NCBI RefSeq assembly: GCF_900100005.1
Contig: NZ_FNEB01000002.1
Location: forward strand, 310,001-374,000
Origin: Lutimaribacter saemankumensis
GTDB taxonomy: Bacteria; Pseudomonadota; Alphaproteobacteria; Rhodobacterales; Rhodobacteraceae
Length of the DNA stretch: 64,000 bases
Direction: 5' to 3'
Both the position numbers and the translations under genes were made by a program. The notes below the pieces were generated by a model that saw nothing but the letters and a program-made list of their open reading frames with translations, was not told the origin of the DNA and ran no database searches. Below, one piece after another: positions 27,318 to 35,332 of the stretch (positions are counted from its first letter, which is position 1; every line of letters begins with the position of its first letter).

Positions 27318-28271
27318 TCACACCTTGAGCCCGCAATTTTCGAAGGCCGCGCGAGTCGCGGCTTTTTCTTCTTCGGTCAGTTCCAGCATGGGCGCGCGCA
27401 CATGCCCGCCGGCCTGGCCCAGCAACTCTTGCCAATATTTCTGATGCGCATGCGGTTTTTCCGCCGGGCGCGTAGATTTCAGCGCCTGTCGCACCGGTTG
27501 CAGGCTGTCCCAGACCTTGCGCGCGGCATCGGCCTGACCGGCCATCGCCAGATCGGTGTATTCCTTCATCCGGCGGTCCTGCGCGGTCTGGATCAGATAG
27601 GGCGGCGACGAACACAGGTAGAGCTGCCAACCCAGTTCGAGGATGTTGTCCAGCCACTCCTCTTCGCTGGCGGTCGATACCAGGATCTTGTCGCCGGCCA
27701 GCTCGGTCAGGCGTTTGTACATGTCGCGAGGCACCGAATACTTGATCGCGACCACGGTCTCGATCTCGGCCAGCCGCGCGCACAGCTCGGGCGACATCAG
27801 GTATCCGCTGTCAGGATGCGACCAGAGCGCAATGCCGATATCGACCTTTTCGGCGATGGTTTCATAGTAGCGGATCAGCGTTTCATCCTGTTCTTTCAGG
27901 AAATGCAGAACCGGGGCGTGCACGACGATGTAATCGGCGCCGCAGGCCTGCGCGTGGCGCGCGAGGTCGATCACGACATCCATGTTCTGATCGGAACAGG
28001 ACATGATCGTCTGCGCCTTGTCGCCCGCACATTCCACCGCAAGATCGAAGCAGCGCTTGCGCTCCTCCAGCGACATCGAAAAGAACTCGCCCTGCTTGCC
28101 GGCGATAAAGAAGCCGTCGATCCCGAGATCGTCGATCCAGTGCGCCATGTTCGCGCGAAATCCGTCCTCGTCCATCGCGCCATCGGCGCGGAACGGCATC
28201 AGCGCGGCAGCCCAGATGCCGCGCATCGTTGCGCGGGAATGGGATTTGGCGTCCTTGCGGGAATACTTCAT
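27318..28271 (-). CDS. DapA-family (DHDPS/N-acetylneuraminate lyase) aldolase
   Basis: Class I aldolase of the dihydrodipicolinate synthase family, 317 aa. It has MRGIWAAALMPFRADGAMDE, a modified glycine loop (GKQGEFFSM where DHDPS has GTTGE) and the Schiff-base lysine in VVAIKYS. It is not the housekeeping DapA, whose context and sequence differ. Family members cleave or condense pyruvate with an aldehyde, or dehydrate keto acids. GAAGGAGG precedes the ATG, which overlaps the stop of the molybdenum hydroxylase gene by 4 bases. Substrate unknown. Confidence 0.85.
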   Translation of the reverse strand: MKYSRKDAKSHSRATMRGIWAAALMPFRADGAMDEDGFRANMAHWIDDLGIDGFFIAGKQGEFFSMSLEERKRCFDLAVECAGDKAQTIMSCSDQNMDVVIDLARHAQACGADYIVVHAPVLHFLKEQDETLIRYYETIAEKVDIGIALWSHPDSGYLMSPELCARLAEIETVVAIKYSVPRDMYKRLTELAGDKILVSTASEEEWLDNILELGWQLYLCSSPPYLIQTAQDRRMKEYTDLAMAGQADAARKVWDSLQPVRQALKSTRPAEKPHAHQKYWQELLGQAGGHVRAPMLELTEEEKAATRAAFENCGLKV

Positions 28272-30466
28272 GTCGCCTCCTTCGGGCTGTTGATCGCGCG
28301 CCACAGGATTTCCGGCGTGGCGGGCAATGGCAGGTCTTGATCGGTGAAAGGCAGGATCGCGTCCTGCAAAGCATTCAGTACGGCGGGCGGCACCGCGATG
28401 CAGCCGGCCTCGCCCACACCCTTGGCGCCCAGCGGATTGGCCGCGCTTGGGGTGGGCAGCTTGTCCAGCAGAATGGCGCGCGGCATGTCCTTGGCACGGG
28501 GCACGGCGTAATCCATCAGACTTCCGGTCAGCAATTGACCGTCGGGGTCATAGGCCACGCGCTCGGACAGGACGCAGCCCAGCCCCTGTGCCAGACCGCC
28601 CAGAAGCTGGCCTTCGACAAGCATCTGGTTCACCACCCGGCCGGCATCGTCGATCCAGGTGATCTCCTCTACGGTGGTCCGCCCGGTGTCGGGGTCGATG
28701 GCGACCTGCGCAAGCGCGGCACCGCTGGCCCATGCTTCGTGTGGCGCGGTGAAGGTCTCGACCACCACTCGGGTCTCGGCGGGCAGCCGTTCCGCAACCT
28801 CGTCCCAGCGCAGATGCGCGCCATCCAGCCAGACGCCCGTGTGATCGCTTTCCAGATGGTCGACGCCAAGTGCGGTGGCAATCTGCCCGCGCAGCTTTTC
28901 CGCCGCACGCATCATCGCGCTGCCGCCTATCGCAGTGGACCGGCTTGCCAAAGCGCCGATCCCGTTGGGCAAATCGGCTGTATCGCCTTCGCCGATCGTG
29001 ACACGGTCGGGCCGCACACCCAACGCATCGGCGACGATCTGCGCCCAGGCGGTCTGCCGCCCCTGCCCCTGGGCCGAGCTTCCGGTTTGCGCGGCGAACG
29101 CGCCATCCGGCCGCAGCGTGACTTGCGCGGTTTCCCAACCCTGGCCGCATGGTTCGATGTAGAGGGCGATGCCGATGCCCACGACCTCGCCCGCCGCGCG
29201 GCGCTCTGCCTGAACCGCGCGCTTTCGGGCGTAATCCGCGCGGTTTTCCAGCGCGTCCAGCAAGGCCGCGTAGTCGCCGGTGTCGATCCATTCTCTGGTC
29301 ACGGCCGTTCCGGGCGTACGGCCATCGCGCAAGTTGCGGCGCCGGATGTCCAGCGGGTCCAGCCCTGCGGCATTCGCTGCCTTGTCCACCAGCCGTTCGA
29401 TCAGCATCGCCGCTTCGGGGCGGCCTGCCCCGCGATAGATGTTCATCGGTGCGGTCGCGCTGAAACAGACGTCCAGATCGGCCGTAACCGCGGGGACATC
29501 GTAGGGCCCGGGCAGGATGCGCCCGGCATTTCGGGCGGGCGCATAGGCGCTGTAGGGGGTCCAACTGCCCAGATCGAAACGGAACTGCCCGGCAAGGCGT
29601 GTGAACCGCCCCGTTTCATCGCATCCCAGAACCCCGGACGAGGCCGCACCCCGGCCCTGTGTCGCGGCCATGAACTCGTCCGAGCGGGTCGCGGTCCACT
29701 TGACAGGCCGGCCCAGCGCGCGGGCGGCAAAGGCTGTCATCACGTCCTCGGGAAAGATCGAGGCCTTGCCCCCGAACGCGCCGCCGACATCGGGTGCGAT
29801 CACCTGTATCAGGTCTGCATCGATGCCCAGGATGCGCGCCAGGTCGTCCCGCCCGCGAAACGGCGTCTGCGTCGACATCCACACGCGCAAGCCGTGGCCA
29901 ACAGGTTCGGCAAGGCAGGCGCGCGGTTCGAGGGCGAATGGCGCGACGCGCGCGTGATCGACATGTGCGGCGACCTCGAACGCGGTTTCGGTTTGCTGTT
30001 CTCCGCCTTCCCAGCGCGCGATGGTTTGCGGGGAGTGGGCGGTTTCGGCCTCTTCGATATCAAGCCATATCGCTTCGGCGGCATCGCGCGCGGCCTCGCG
30101 TGTTTCTGCAACGATCGCGGCGACGGGCTGCCCGACCGATGACACGGCCCCGCGCGCCAGAATGTCGAACGGCCGCACCGGGGCGTCCGGGATAAGGCGG
30201 TTCACGGCAGACGGGCCGGTTTCACCCAGATCGTCGGCCGTATAGACCGCAAGAACGCCCGGCATATCGCGCGCATCGGCCACGTCCAGCGACGAGATCG
30301 TCCCCGCGGGGACCGTGCTGCGCAGAAATTCGATGAAAACGCAGCCCGTCGGCATGATGTCATCGACGAACCTGCCCCGGCCCTGCAAAAGCGCGGGATC
30401 TTCGCGCCGGGGCATGGCCCGCCCGATCCAGCTGCGCGTTTCGTTTCTGGTGTCGTTCCCATCCAT
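28268..30466 (-). CDS. Xanthine dehydrogenase-family molybdopterin-binding subunit
   Basis: Large catalytic subunit (732 aa) of a molybdenum hydroxylase. N-terminal GRAMPRREDPALLQGRGRFVDD, the cofactor region DVGGAFGGK, the active-site loop MNIYRGAGRPEA (like the AYRGAGR of form II CoxL-type enzymes, not the AYxCSFR of true CO dehydrogenase), QGQGRQTAWAQI and the catalytic glutamate in GAKGVGEAGC are present. The usual FAD and 2Fe-2S subunits are absent from this window. It is the first gene of the minus block and is divergent from the LysR gene. Confidence 0.92.
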   Translation of the reverse strand: MDGNDTRNETRSWIGRAMPRREDPALLQGRGRFVDDIMPTGCVFIEFLRSTVPAGTISSLDVADARDMPGVLAVYTADDLGETGPSAVNRLIPDAPVRPFDILARGAVSSVGQPVAAIVAETREAARDAAEAIWLDIEEAETAHSPQTIARWEGGEQQTETAFEVAAHVDHARVAPFALEPRACLAEPVGHGLRVWMSTQTPFRGRDDLARILGIDADLIQVIAPDVGGAFGGKASIFPEDVMTAFAARALGRPVKWTATRSDEFMAATQGRGAASSGVLGCDETGRFTRLAGQFRFDLGSWTPYSAYAPARNAGRILPGPYDVPAVTADLDVCFSATAPMNIYRGAGRPEAAMLIERLVDKAANAAGLDPLDIRRRNLRDGRTPGTAVTREWIDTGDYAALLDALENRADYARKRAVQAERRAAGEVVGIGIALYIEPCGQGWETAQVTLRPDGAFAAQTGSSAQGQGRQTAWAQIVADALGVRPDRVTIGEGDTADLPNGIGALASRSTAIGGSAMMRAAEKLRGQIATALGVDHLESDHTGVWLDGAHLRWDEVAERLPAETRVVVETFTAPHEAWASGAALAQVAIDPDTGRTTVEEITWIDDAGRVVNQMLVEGQLLGGLAQGLGCVLSERVAYDPDGQLLTGSLMDYAVPRAKDMPRAILLDKLPTPSAANPLGAKGVGEAGCIAVPPAVLNALQDAILPFTDQDLPLPATPEILWRAINSPKEAT

Positions 30467-30518
30467 TGCCCCATTAGGCCAAAAGACATCTCATAGGGCA
30501 ATTGCGACACTATATATA

Positions 30519-30532
30519 TATTCATAAGAATA
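30519..30532. promoter_or_regulatory. Candidate LysR-type box TATTC-N4-GAATA
   Basis: Inverted repeat 17 bases before the lysR ATG, inside an AT-rich stretch (TATATATATA) of the divergent spacer. It has the T-N11-A symmetry of LysR-type recognition sites, suggesting autoregulation and control of the operon starting at 30466. Confidence 0.5.
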
Positions 30533-30548
30533 ATGATATGATTGCACC

Positions 30549-31439
30549 ATGAAAATCACCCTACGCCAGATCGAGGCCTTTCAGGCCGTTACCGAGCTTT
30601 CCAGCTTTTCCCGCGCGGCCGAACGCCTTGGCACCTCGCAGCCGGCCTTGTCGCAAGTCATCCGCGACCTCGAAACCGCCCTGGGCGCGCGGCTGTTCGA
30701 CCGGACGACGCGGCGCGTGGACCTGACCGAGGCGGGCTCGGCCTTTGCCGCGCAGGCGCTGGCGGGGCTGGAGGAAATCGGGCGTGCCGTCGAACAGGTG
30801 CAAGACCTTAGCCTGCTTCGGCGCGGAACGGTCCGGGTGGCCGCCCCGCCCCTGCTGGCCGCGACGGCCTTGCCGCAGGCTTTGAGAAAGATCGCGGCGG
30901 CCCACCCAGGGATCGAGGTCAAGATCACCGACCTTGGCACCGACGCGATCACCGAACATGTGCGCAACGGGCAGGCCGACCTTGGTCTTGGGACGTTTCC
31001 ACCGGGTGCGGACGGGTTCGATAGCATGCCGGTCTTGCGCGACGAATTGATGGTGTTCGTGCCACGCGACGCGGAACATGGCCCGTTGACGTGGTCCGGG
31101 CTGTCAAAGCTGGACCTGATCACCCTGACCCGCGAAAGCGGCATACGGCTGCTGACCGAAGTCGGCTTTGAAACTGCGCAAGTCCCGCTGCGCCCACGGC
31201 ATGAGGTACACCAGATCGGAACCGCGTTGGCACTGGTGGCCGGCAGTCTGGGCTGTGCCGTTCTGCCCGCCTATGCCCGCGCTGCGGTGGGCGAACGCCC
31301 TATCCGCGCGGTGCCTCTGACCGACCCGGTGATCGCCCGAGAGATCACGCTGATCACCGCGCGCGACCGCGCGGCATCGGCCGCCACGGTCGCCGTTCGC
31401 GGCACGATCCGGCAAGTGTTGCGGGCGATGGGGGATTAA
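30549..31439 (+). CDS. LysR-family transcriptional regulator
   Basis: LTTR of 296 aa. N-terminal winged helix: MKITLRQIEAFQAV, SRAAERLGTSQPALSQVIRDLE and GARLFDRTTRRVDLTEAG; the C-terminal two-lobed effector domain begins near TVRVAAPPLLAA. It is divergent from the molybdenum hydroxylase operon (82-base spacer with an inverted repeat) and therefore its likely regulator. At its 3' end its stop overlaps the stop of the convergent SDR gene by 2-3 bases. Confidence 0.93.
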   Translation: MKITLRQIEAFQAVTELSSFSRAAERLGTSQPALSQVIRDLETALGARLFDRTTRRVDLTEAGSAFAAQALAGLEEIGRAVEQVQDLSLLRRGTVRVAAPPLLAATALPQALRKIAAAHPGIEVKITDLGTDAITEHVRNGQADLGLGTFPPGADGFDSMPVLRDELMVFVPRDAEHGPLTWSGLSKLDLITLTRESGIRLLTEVGFETAQVPLRPRHEVHQIGTALALVAGSLGCAVLPAYARAAVGERPIRAVPLTDPVIAREITLITARDRAASAATVAVRGTIRQVLRAMGD

Positions 31440-32158
31440 AGGGCAATCGTTCCCACGCTTGCACCGCCGCAGACATAAAGCACCTGCCCGGTAACGAACC
31501 CGTTTTCCGGCGCGCAGAAGAACAGGAACGCATTCGAGACATCCTCGGTCGTGCCGAGCCGTCCGACGGGAATACGCTTGGCCAGTTCGGATTCGCGGTC
31601 CGAGCCCTTGGGGATGATGCCCCAGAAATTGTCCGTCTGGATCGGCCCCGGCGCCACCACGTTCACGGTGATGCCGTGGGGCGCAAGTTCCAACGCCCAG
31701 GTGCGCGCCATGCCGACCATACCAGCCTTGGTCGCGGAATAGGCGGTGCGCGTCGGCACACCCAGCGCGGCGCGCGATCCGTTGAACATCACCCGGCCGA
31801 AGTGACGTGCCTTCATCCCCGGCAGAACCGCCTTGAGAAGGGTCAGCGCCGAACCGAGGTGAAGCTGCGCAAGGCCGGTTATGTCGCTCGGCTCGGCCTC
31901 TTCCACGAGGTTGGGCCAGATCAGCCCGGCATTGTGCACCAGATGAGTGACGCCCCGGTCGGCCAGCCCCGCGGCCACGTCATTGACGGCGTCCGCATCC
32001 AGAAGGTCGACGGCCATGGTTTCGAACCGGTCATGGGTGAAATCGGGCGCGTTGCGCGACAGGTTGATCACGCTGTAGCCCCGGTCGAGCAGCCGTTTGG
32101 CCAAATCCAGCCCGATGCCCTTGGACGCCCCTGTGATGACGGCGGTGTAGTCGGTCAT
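31436..32158 (-). CDS. Short-chain dehydrogenase/reductase
   Basis: Classical SDR of 240 aa: TGASKGIGLDLAKRL near residue 9, HNAG in the place of NNAG, catalytic Ser-Tyr-Lys in NGSRAAL and YSATKAG, and a C-terminal ITGQ-like FVTGQVLYVCGG. The start at 32158 overlaps the cyclase stop by 4 bases; the long upstream frame is not coding. It is the last gene of the Rieske operon. A cis-diol dehydrogenase or beta-hydroxyacyl-CoA dehydrogenase role would fit, the first giving a catechol, the second completing side-chain oxidation. Confidence 0.9.
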   Translation of the reverse strand: MTDYTAVITGASKGIGLDLAKRLLDRGYSVINLSRNAPDFTHDRFETMAVDLLDADAVNDVAAGLADRGVTHLVHNAGLIWPNLVEEAEPSDITGLAQLHLGSALTLLKAVLPGMKARHFGRVMFNGSRAALGVPTRTAYSATKAGMVGMARTWALELAPHGITVNVVAPGPIQTDNFWGIIPKGSDRESELAKRIPVGRLGTTEDVSNAFLFFCAPENGFVTGQVLYVCGGASVGTIAL

Positions 32159-32934
32159 TTCGATCCTCCGGGTATCAGGGCCAGAACGCGCAGCGGGCTG
32201 CCGGTGCCGCCCCTGATCTTGAGCGGGGGTGCGATCAGCACGGCGCCCCTGGGCGGCAGGCGATCGAGGTTGCACAGGCATTGCAGCCCGTATTTGCCCG
32301 CACCGTGCAGCAGGAAATGCGCCGGATATGGCGGGTCGTAATGCGCGCCCTGCCCGGCGTCGGTGCCCACGCATTCGGTGCCGAACCCGCGAATGTCGCG
32401 GTCCAGCAGCAGGCGGATCGCATCGGGCGTGGGACCAGGAGAGTGCGGCCCGTCTTCGGCCATGTTCAGGTAGTCGGCCCCGGCCCTGAGCGACCAGTCG
32501 GTGCGCATCAGAACCCACGCGCCCGCCGGGATCGGGCCATGCGCGGCCTCCCATTCAAGGATGATTTCGGGCGTCAGTTCGAAATCGTCGTCCTGCGCGG
32601 CACCGGCCGAACAGTCGATCACGCAGACCGGGCCGATCAGGTGTTCGGCAGGGATTTCGTCGACCGCGCCATTCGGCCAGTCGCGCCCCGACACCCAGTG
32701 GATCGGCGCGTCGAAATGGGTGCCGGTATGTTCGTTCAGGGTCAGGTTGTGCCATTTCCAGGCCGGCCCGCGGTGGTCATAGGCGCTGACCTCTTCCATT
32801 CGGAAACGGGCGCATTGGCCGAATTCGGGCGGCAGGACGATAACGGGAAAATCGGGATCGAGCCGATGGGTCAGGTCCACCACCCGCACGTCACCTCCGG
32901 CCAGTGCGCCGGTTAGCTGGTCAAGCACGCTCAT
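32155..32934 (-). CDS. Cyclase-family metal-dependent hydrolase (PF04199)
   Basis: Protein of 259 aa in the cyclase/kynurenine formamidase (KynB) family. The metal-binding signature HTGTHFDAPIHW is intact, preceded by VVDLTHRLDPDFPV and followed by VLMRTDWS and TPDAIRLLLDRDI. Members hydrolyse N-formylkynurenine, isatin or cyclic amides and lactones, or are polyketide-cyclase-like. Overlaps of 4 bases on both sides tie it to the SDR and the DUF35-SDR fusion genes. The substrate here is unknown; a lactone or a cyclic product of ring cleavage is possible. Confidence 0.87.
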   Translation of the reverse strand: MSVLDQLTGALAGGDVRVVDLTHRLDPDFPVIVLPPEFGQCARFRMEEVSAYDHRGPAWKWHNLTLNEHTGTHFDAPIHWVSGRDWPNGAVDEIPAEHLIGPVCVIDCSAGAAQDDDFELTPEIILEWEAAHGPIPAGAWVLMRTDWSLRAGADYLNMAEDGPHSPGPTPDAIRLLLDRDIRGFGTECVGTDAGQGAHYDPPYPAHFLLHGAGKYGLQCLCNLDRLPPRGAVLIAPPLKIRGGTGSPLRVLALIPGGSK

Positions 32935-34169
32935 GCCCCGCCCCCCGTTATTTCGCGTTCCAACAGCCCCGGATCGCTGCGCCAGCGTTCGGCCAGGTCG
33001 CGGGCCACATCGCCGCAATAGATGTCTTCGAGCCCCTTTTGCAGCCCGTCGACGATGGACCGCGCCAATGTCTTTGGCGCGACCTTTGGCGGCGGCAGCG
33101 ACTGGTGCCATTCATCCTCGGTCGGGCCGGTATAAACGCAGGCCACGCGCAATCCCGAGGGCGCAAATTCGGCGCGCAGGGTTTGCGCGATGGACCGCGC
33201 CGCCGCCTGGCTGGCGTTGAAAGCGCCAAAGGCCGGATCGGGCGACAGCGCATGGGCCGACAGGACCGTCACGAAAGCCGCAGCCGAGTTCACCCCATCG
33301 GCCGTGCGCGCCGCCATGCCCGGACCGAATGCCTGCGCCAGCCGCATCAGGCCGAGGGCGTTCACCTCCATCTCGTCGCGGGCGGCGGTGGTGTCCTGGC
33401 CCAGCACGCCACCGGGCCGGATGTGGCGCGCGGTGTTGATGAGGATGTCGACCTTGCCACCGATTTCCGACGCAGCATCCTTGAGGCTTTGCGGATCGGT
33501 CACGTCGAGCGGCAGAAGGCTGACATTCTCCAACCCTTCGAGCGCCGACACACCGTGCGGGCGGCGCCACATCTCGGGTACGCCGGCAAAGACATGCGCG
33601 GCACCGGCCGCAAAGAGCGCGTCGATCAACGGGCGCGCGACGGGATGCGTGGCATCGGAAATCAGGATGCGGCGATGTTTGGGATGCGTGCCCATCGCGC
33701 GCAGAACGGGGTCGTCTTCCATGTCGTCGCTCCTTTCTTTCGGGCGGGCGATCATCACGCCCTGCCCCGCGCGGTCGAGACGCAATTCGACCTGCACGTC
33801 CTCGCCGCGCCGGACATCGACCAGATGCGCCAGCACGACCGGGCCGGCCGTCAGCCGGACGCTGCCCATGCGCCAGGGCAGGCGTTCGCGGAAATACGGG
33901 TCGGGCGAGGCCTGGACGCGGGTTTCGGCCAGCACCTTTCCATACGGCTGCGTATCCTTCCAGCACAGGTCATGGGACAGGCAGGCGTGACAAGCGTCAC
34001 GCGGGGGATATTGCACCGCGCCGCATTCGGCGCAGTGCTGTAGGGCGAACCGCCCTTGCGCGGCGGCGACCGACAGGCCAAGGCCCGCGCGCGAGCGCGT
34101 GGCCGGCGGCAAGGTCGGCACGATCGTTCGCTTTTGCGGGTCTTTCTTCTTTGGTCCTGTCAGGGTCAT
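32931..34169 (-). CDS. DUF35 zinc-ribbon/OB-fold protein fused to a degenerate SDR
   Basis: Two-domain protein of 412 aa. Residues 30-145 are DUF35: a zinc ribbon with Cys46, Cys49, Cys60 and Cys63 and then an OB fold (GKVLAETRVQ, PVVLAHLVDV). Residues 165-400 form an SDR-like Rossmann domain, but the nucleotide loop is not TGxxxGxG (ISDATHPVA). The catalytic tyrosine and lysine are replaced by Phe317 and Gln321 (AFNASQAA); Ser304 and Asn270 remain. DUF35 proteins partner thiolase-like enzymes, and the gene overlaps a thiolase-like gene by 4 bases. The SDR half is probably structural or CoA-binding, not an oxidoreductase. Confidence 0.85.
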   Translation of the reverse strand: MTLTGPKKKDPQKRTIVPTLPPATRSRAGLGLSVAAAQGRFALQHCAECGAVQYPPRDACHACLSHDLCWKDTQPYGKVLAETRVQASPDPYFRERLPWRMGSVRLTAGPVVLAHLVDVRRGEDVQVELRLDRAGQGVMIARPKERSDDMEDDPVLRAMGTHPKHRRILISDATHPVARPLIDALFAAGAAHVFAGVPEMWRRPHGVSALEGLENVSLLPLDVTDPQSLKDAASEIGGKVDILINTARHIRPGGVLGQDTTAARDEMEVNALGLMRLAQAFGPGMAARTADGVNSAAAFVTVLSAHALSPDPAFGAFNASQAAARSIAQTLRAEFAPSGLRVACVYTGPTEDEWHQSLPPPKVAPKTLARSIVDGLQKGLEDIYCGDVARDLAERWRSDPGLLEREITGGGA

Positions 34170-35332
34170 GACGCGCCCTCGAGTATCGCGACGCCGGAAC
34201 AGACACCACGGTCGTAGTTCACCATGCCGAACCCCGACACCATGGCAAGGCGCGCGTCTTTCACCTGCGTCGGGCCAGCCTGGGCGGTGACCTGTCGGAT
34301 CGCCTCGACCATGCCGAGATATCCGCCAGCGGCGCCGGCCTGACCCACCGACAGTTGCCCGCCGCTGGTGTTGTGGGGGAAATCGCCTTCGATCGTCAGG
34401 TCGTGCGCGCGGACGAACTCTGCCCCGGCGCCCTTTTCGCAGAAACCCAGATCTTCGATCTGCATCATCGAGATTACCGGATAGTCATCGTAGGTCTGCA
34501 AAAGGTCGATATCCTGCGGCGCGCATCCCGCCTGTGCATACAGCGTGTCGATATCCATCGCCCAACCGCCGCGCAGTTGCACCGGATCATCGGCAAAGGC
34601 GTTGTGGCGTTCGATGGTGCCACGGATGCGGGCGAAAGGCAGGTTGCGGCGGATGGCCTCGTCCTCGCGCATGACAAGGAAGGCCTCGGCCCCGGCACAG
34701 GGCATCACGCAGTCGAACAGTGCGACCGGGTCCGAGATCATGCGGGCGCCCAGGTAATCTTCGAGACTGAGGGGCTTTTTCATCAAAGCATGCGGGTTGC
34801 GCAGGGCATTGGCACGCTGGGCCACCGCGATGCGCCCGAAATCCGCGCGCGTGGCGCCGTATTCGGCCATGTAGGCATCCATGATCAGGGAGAATGTCGC
34901 GTTCGGGCCGCCAAACCCGTAGGGGTAGGAGGCATCCAGCGAAAACCGCGAAAACGCGGACAAAAGCTGGCGGAAACTGTCGATCCGGTTCGCATCGCCC
35001 GCGACACAAGCCACGATATCGGCATCGCCCGCCTGCACAGCGCGCGCCGCGCGCCGTGCGGCGACAACGCCGCTGGCCCCGCCCATCGGGATCGTGTCGA
35101 GATAGCGCAGGCTGAGCCCGAGATGCTGGGTCAGGCCCACTGGTGTATCGGGAAAAAGCGTAAAGGAACTGATCGACAGCCCGTCGATCTGCGCCGGCTT
35201 CAACCCCGCCGCATCCAAAGCGCCGCGCAGCCCGCGCGCGATCCACCAATGGGCGGTTTCGTTGGAATAGCGCACATAGGGCACCGTCACCGGGCAGGTC
35301 AGGACAACGCCGTCATAGGGCGCGCGCGTCAT
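34166..35332 (-). CDS. Thiolase-like protein (lipid-transfer/SCP2-thiolase family) without nucleophilic Cys
   Basis: Thiolase-superfamily protein of 388 aa. The loop that bears the acyl-accepting cysteine in true thiolases reads MGGASGVVAARRA (residues 83-95), so the nucleophile is missing. The second half keeps GGWAMDID, LLQTYDDYPV, HNTSGGQLSVGQAGAAGG and SGFGMVNYDRGVCSG. This pattern fits the Ltp2-type retro-aldolases that work with a DUF35 partner in steroid side-chain removal. The neighbouring DUF35 fusion supports such a complex. Likely reaction: cleavage of a beta-hydroxyacyl-CoA side chain. Inference, not shown. Confidence 0.85.
   Translation of the reverse strand: MTRAPYDGVVLTCPVTVPYVRYSNETAHWWIARGLRGALDAAGLKPAQIDGLSISSFTLFPDTPVGLTQHLGLSLRYLDTIPMGGASGVVAARRAARAVQAGDADIVACVAGDANRIDSFRQLLSAFSRFSLDASYPYGFGGPNATFSLIMDAYMAEYGATRADFGRIAVAQRANALRNPHALMKKPLSLEDYLGARMISDPVALFDCVMPCAGAEAFLVMREDEAIRRNLPFARIRGTIERHNAFADDPVQLRGGWAMDIDTLYAQAGCAPQDIDLLQTYDDYPVISMMQIEDLGFCEKGAGAEFVRAHDLTIEGDFPHNTSGGQLSVGQAGAAGGYLGMVEAIRQVTAQAGPTQVKDARLAMVSGFGMVNYDRGVCSGVAILEGAS

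Noticed and set aside
28229-30142. 637-codon plus-strand open frame opposite the molybdenum hydroxylase gene
   Set aside because: Antisense shadow; composition is typical of complementary high-GC coding sequence.
28268-30466. Aerobic CO dehydrogenase CoxL
   Set aside because: The active-site loop is RGAGR-type, not the AYxCSFR of true CO dehydrogenase, and coxM/coxS are absent.
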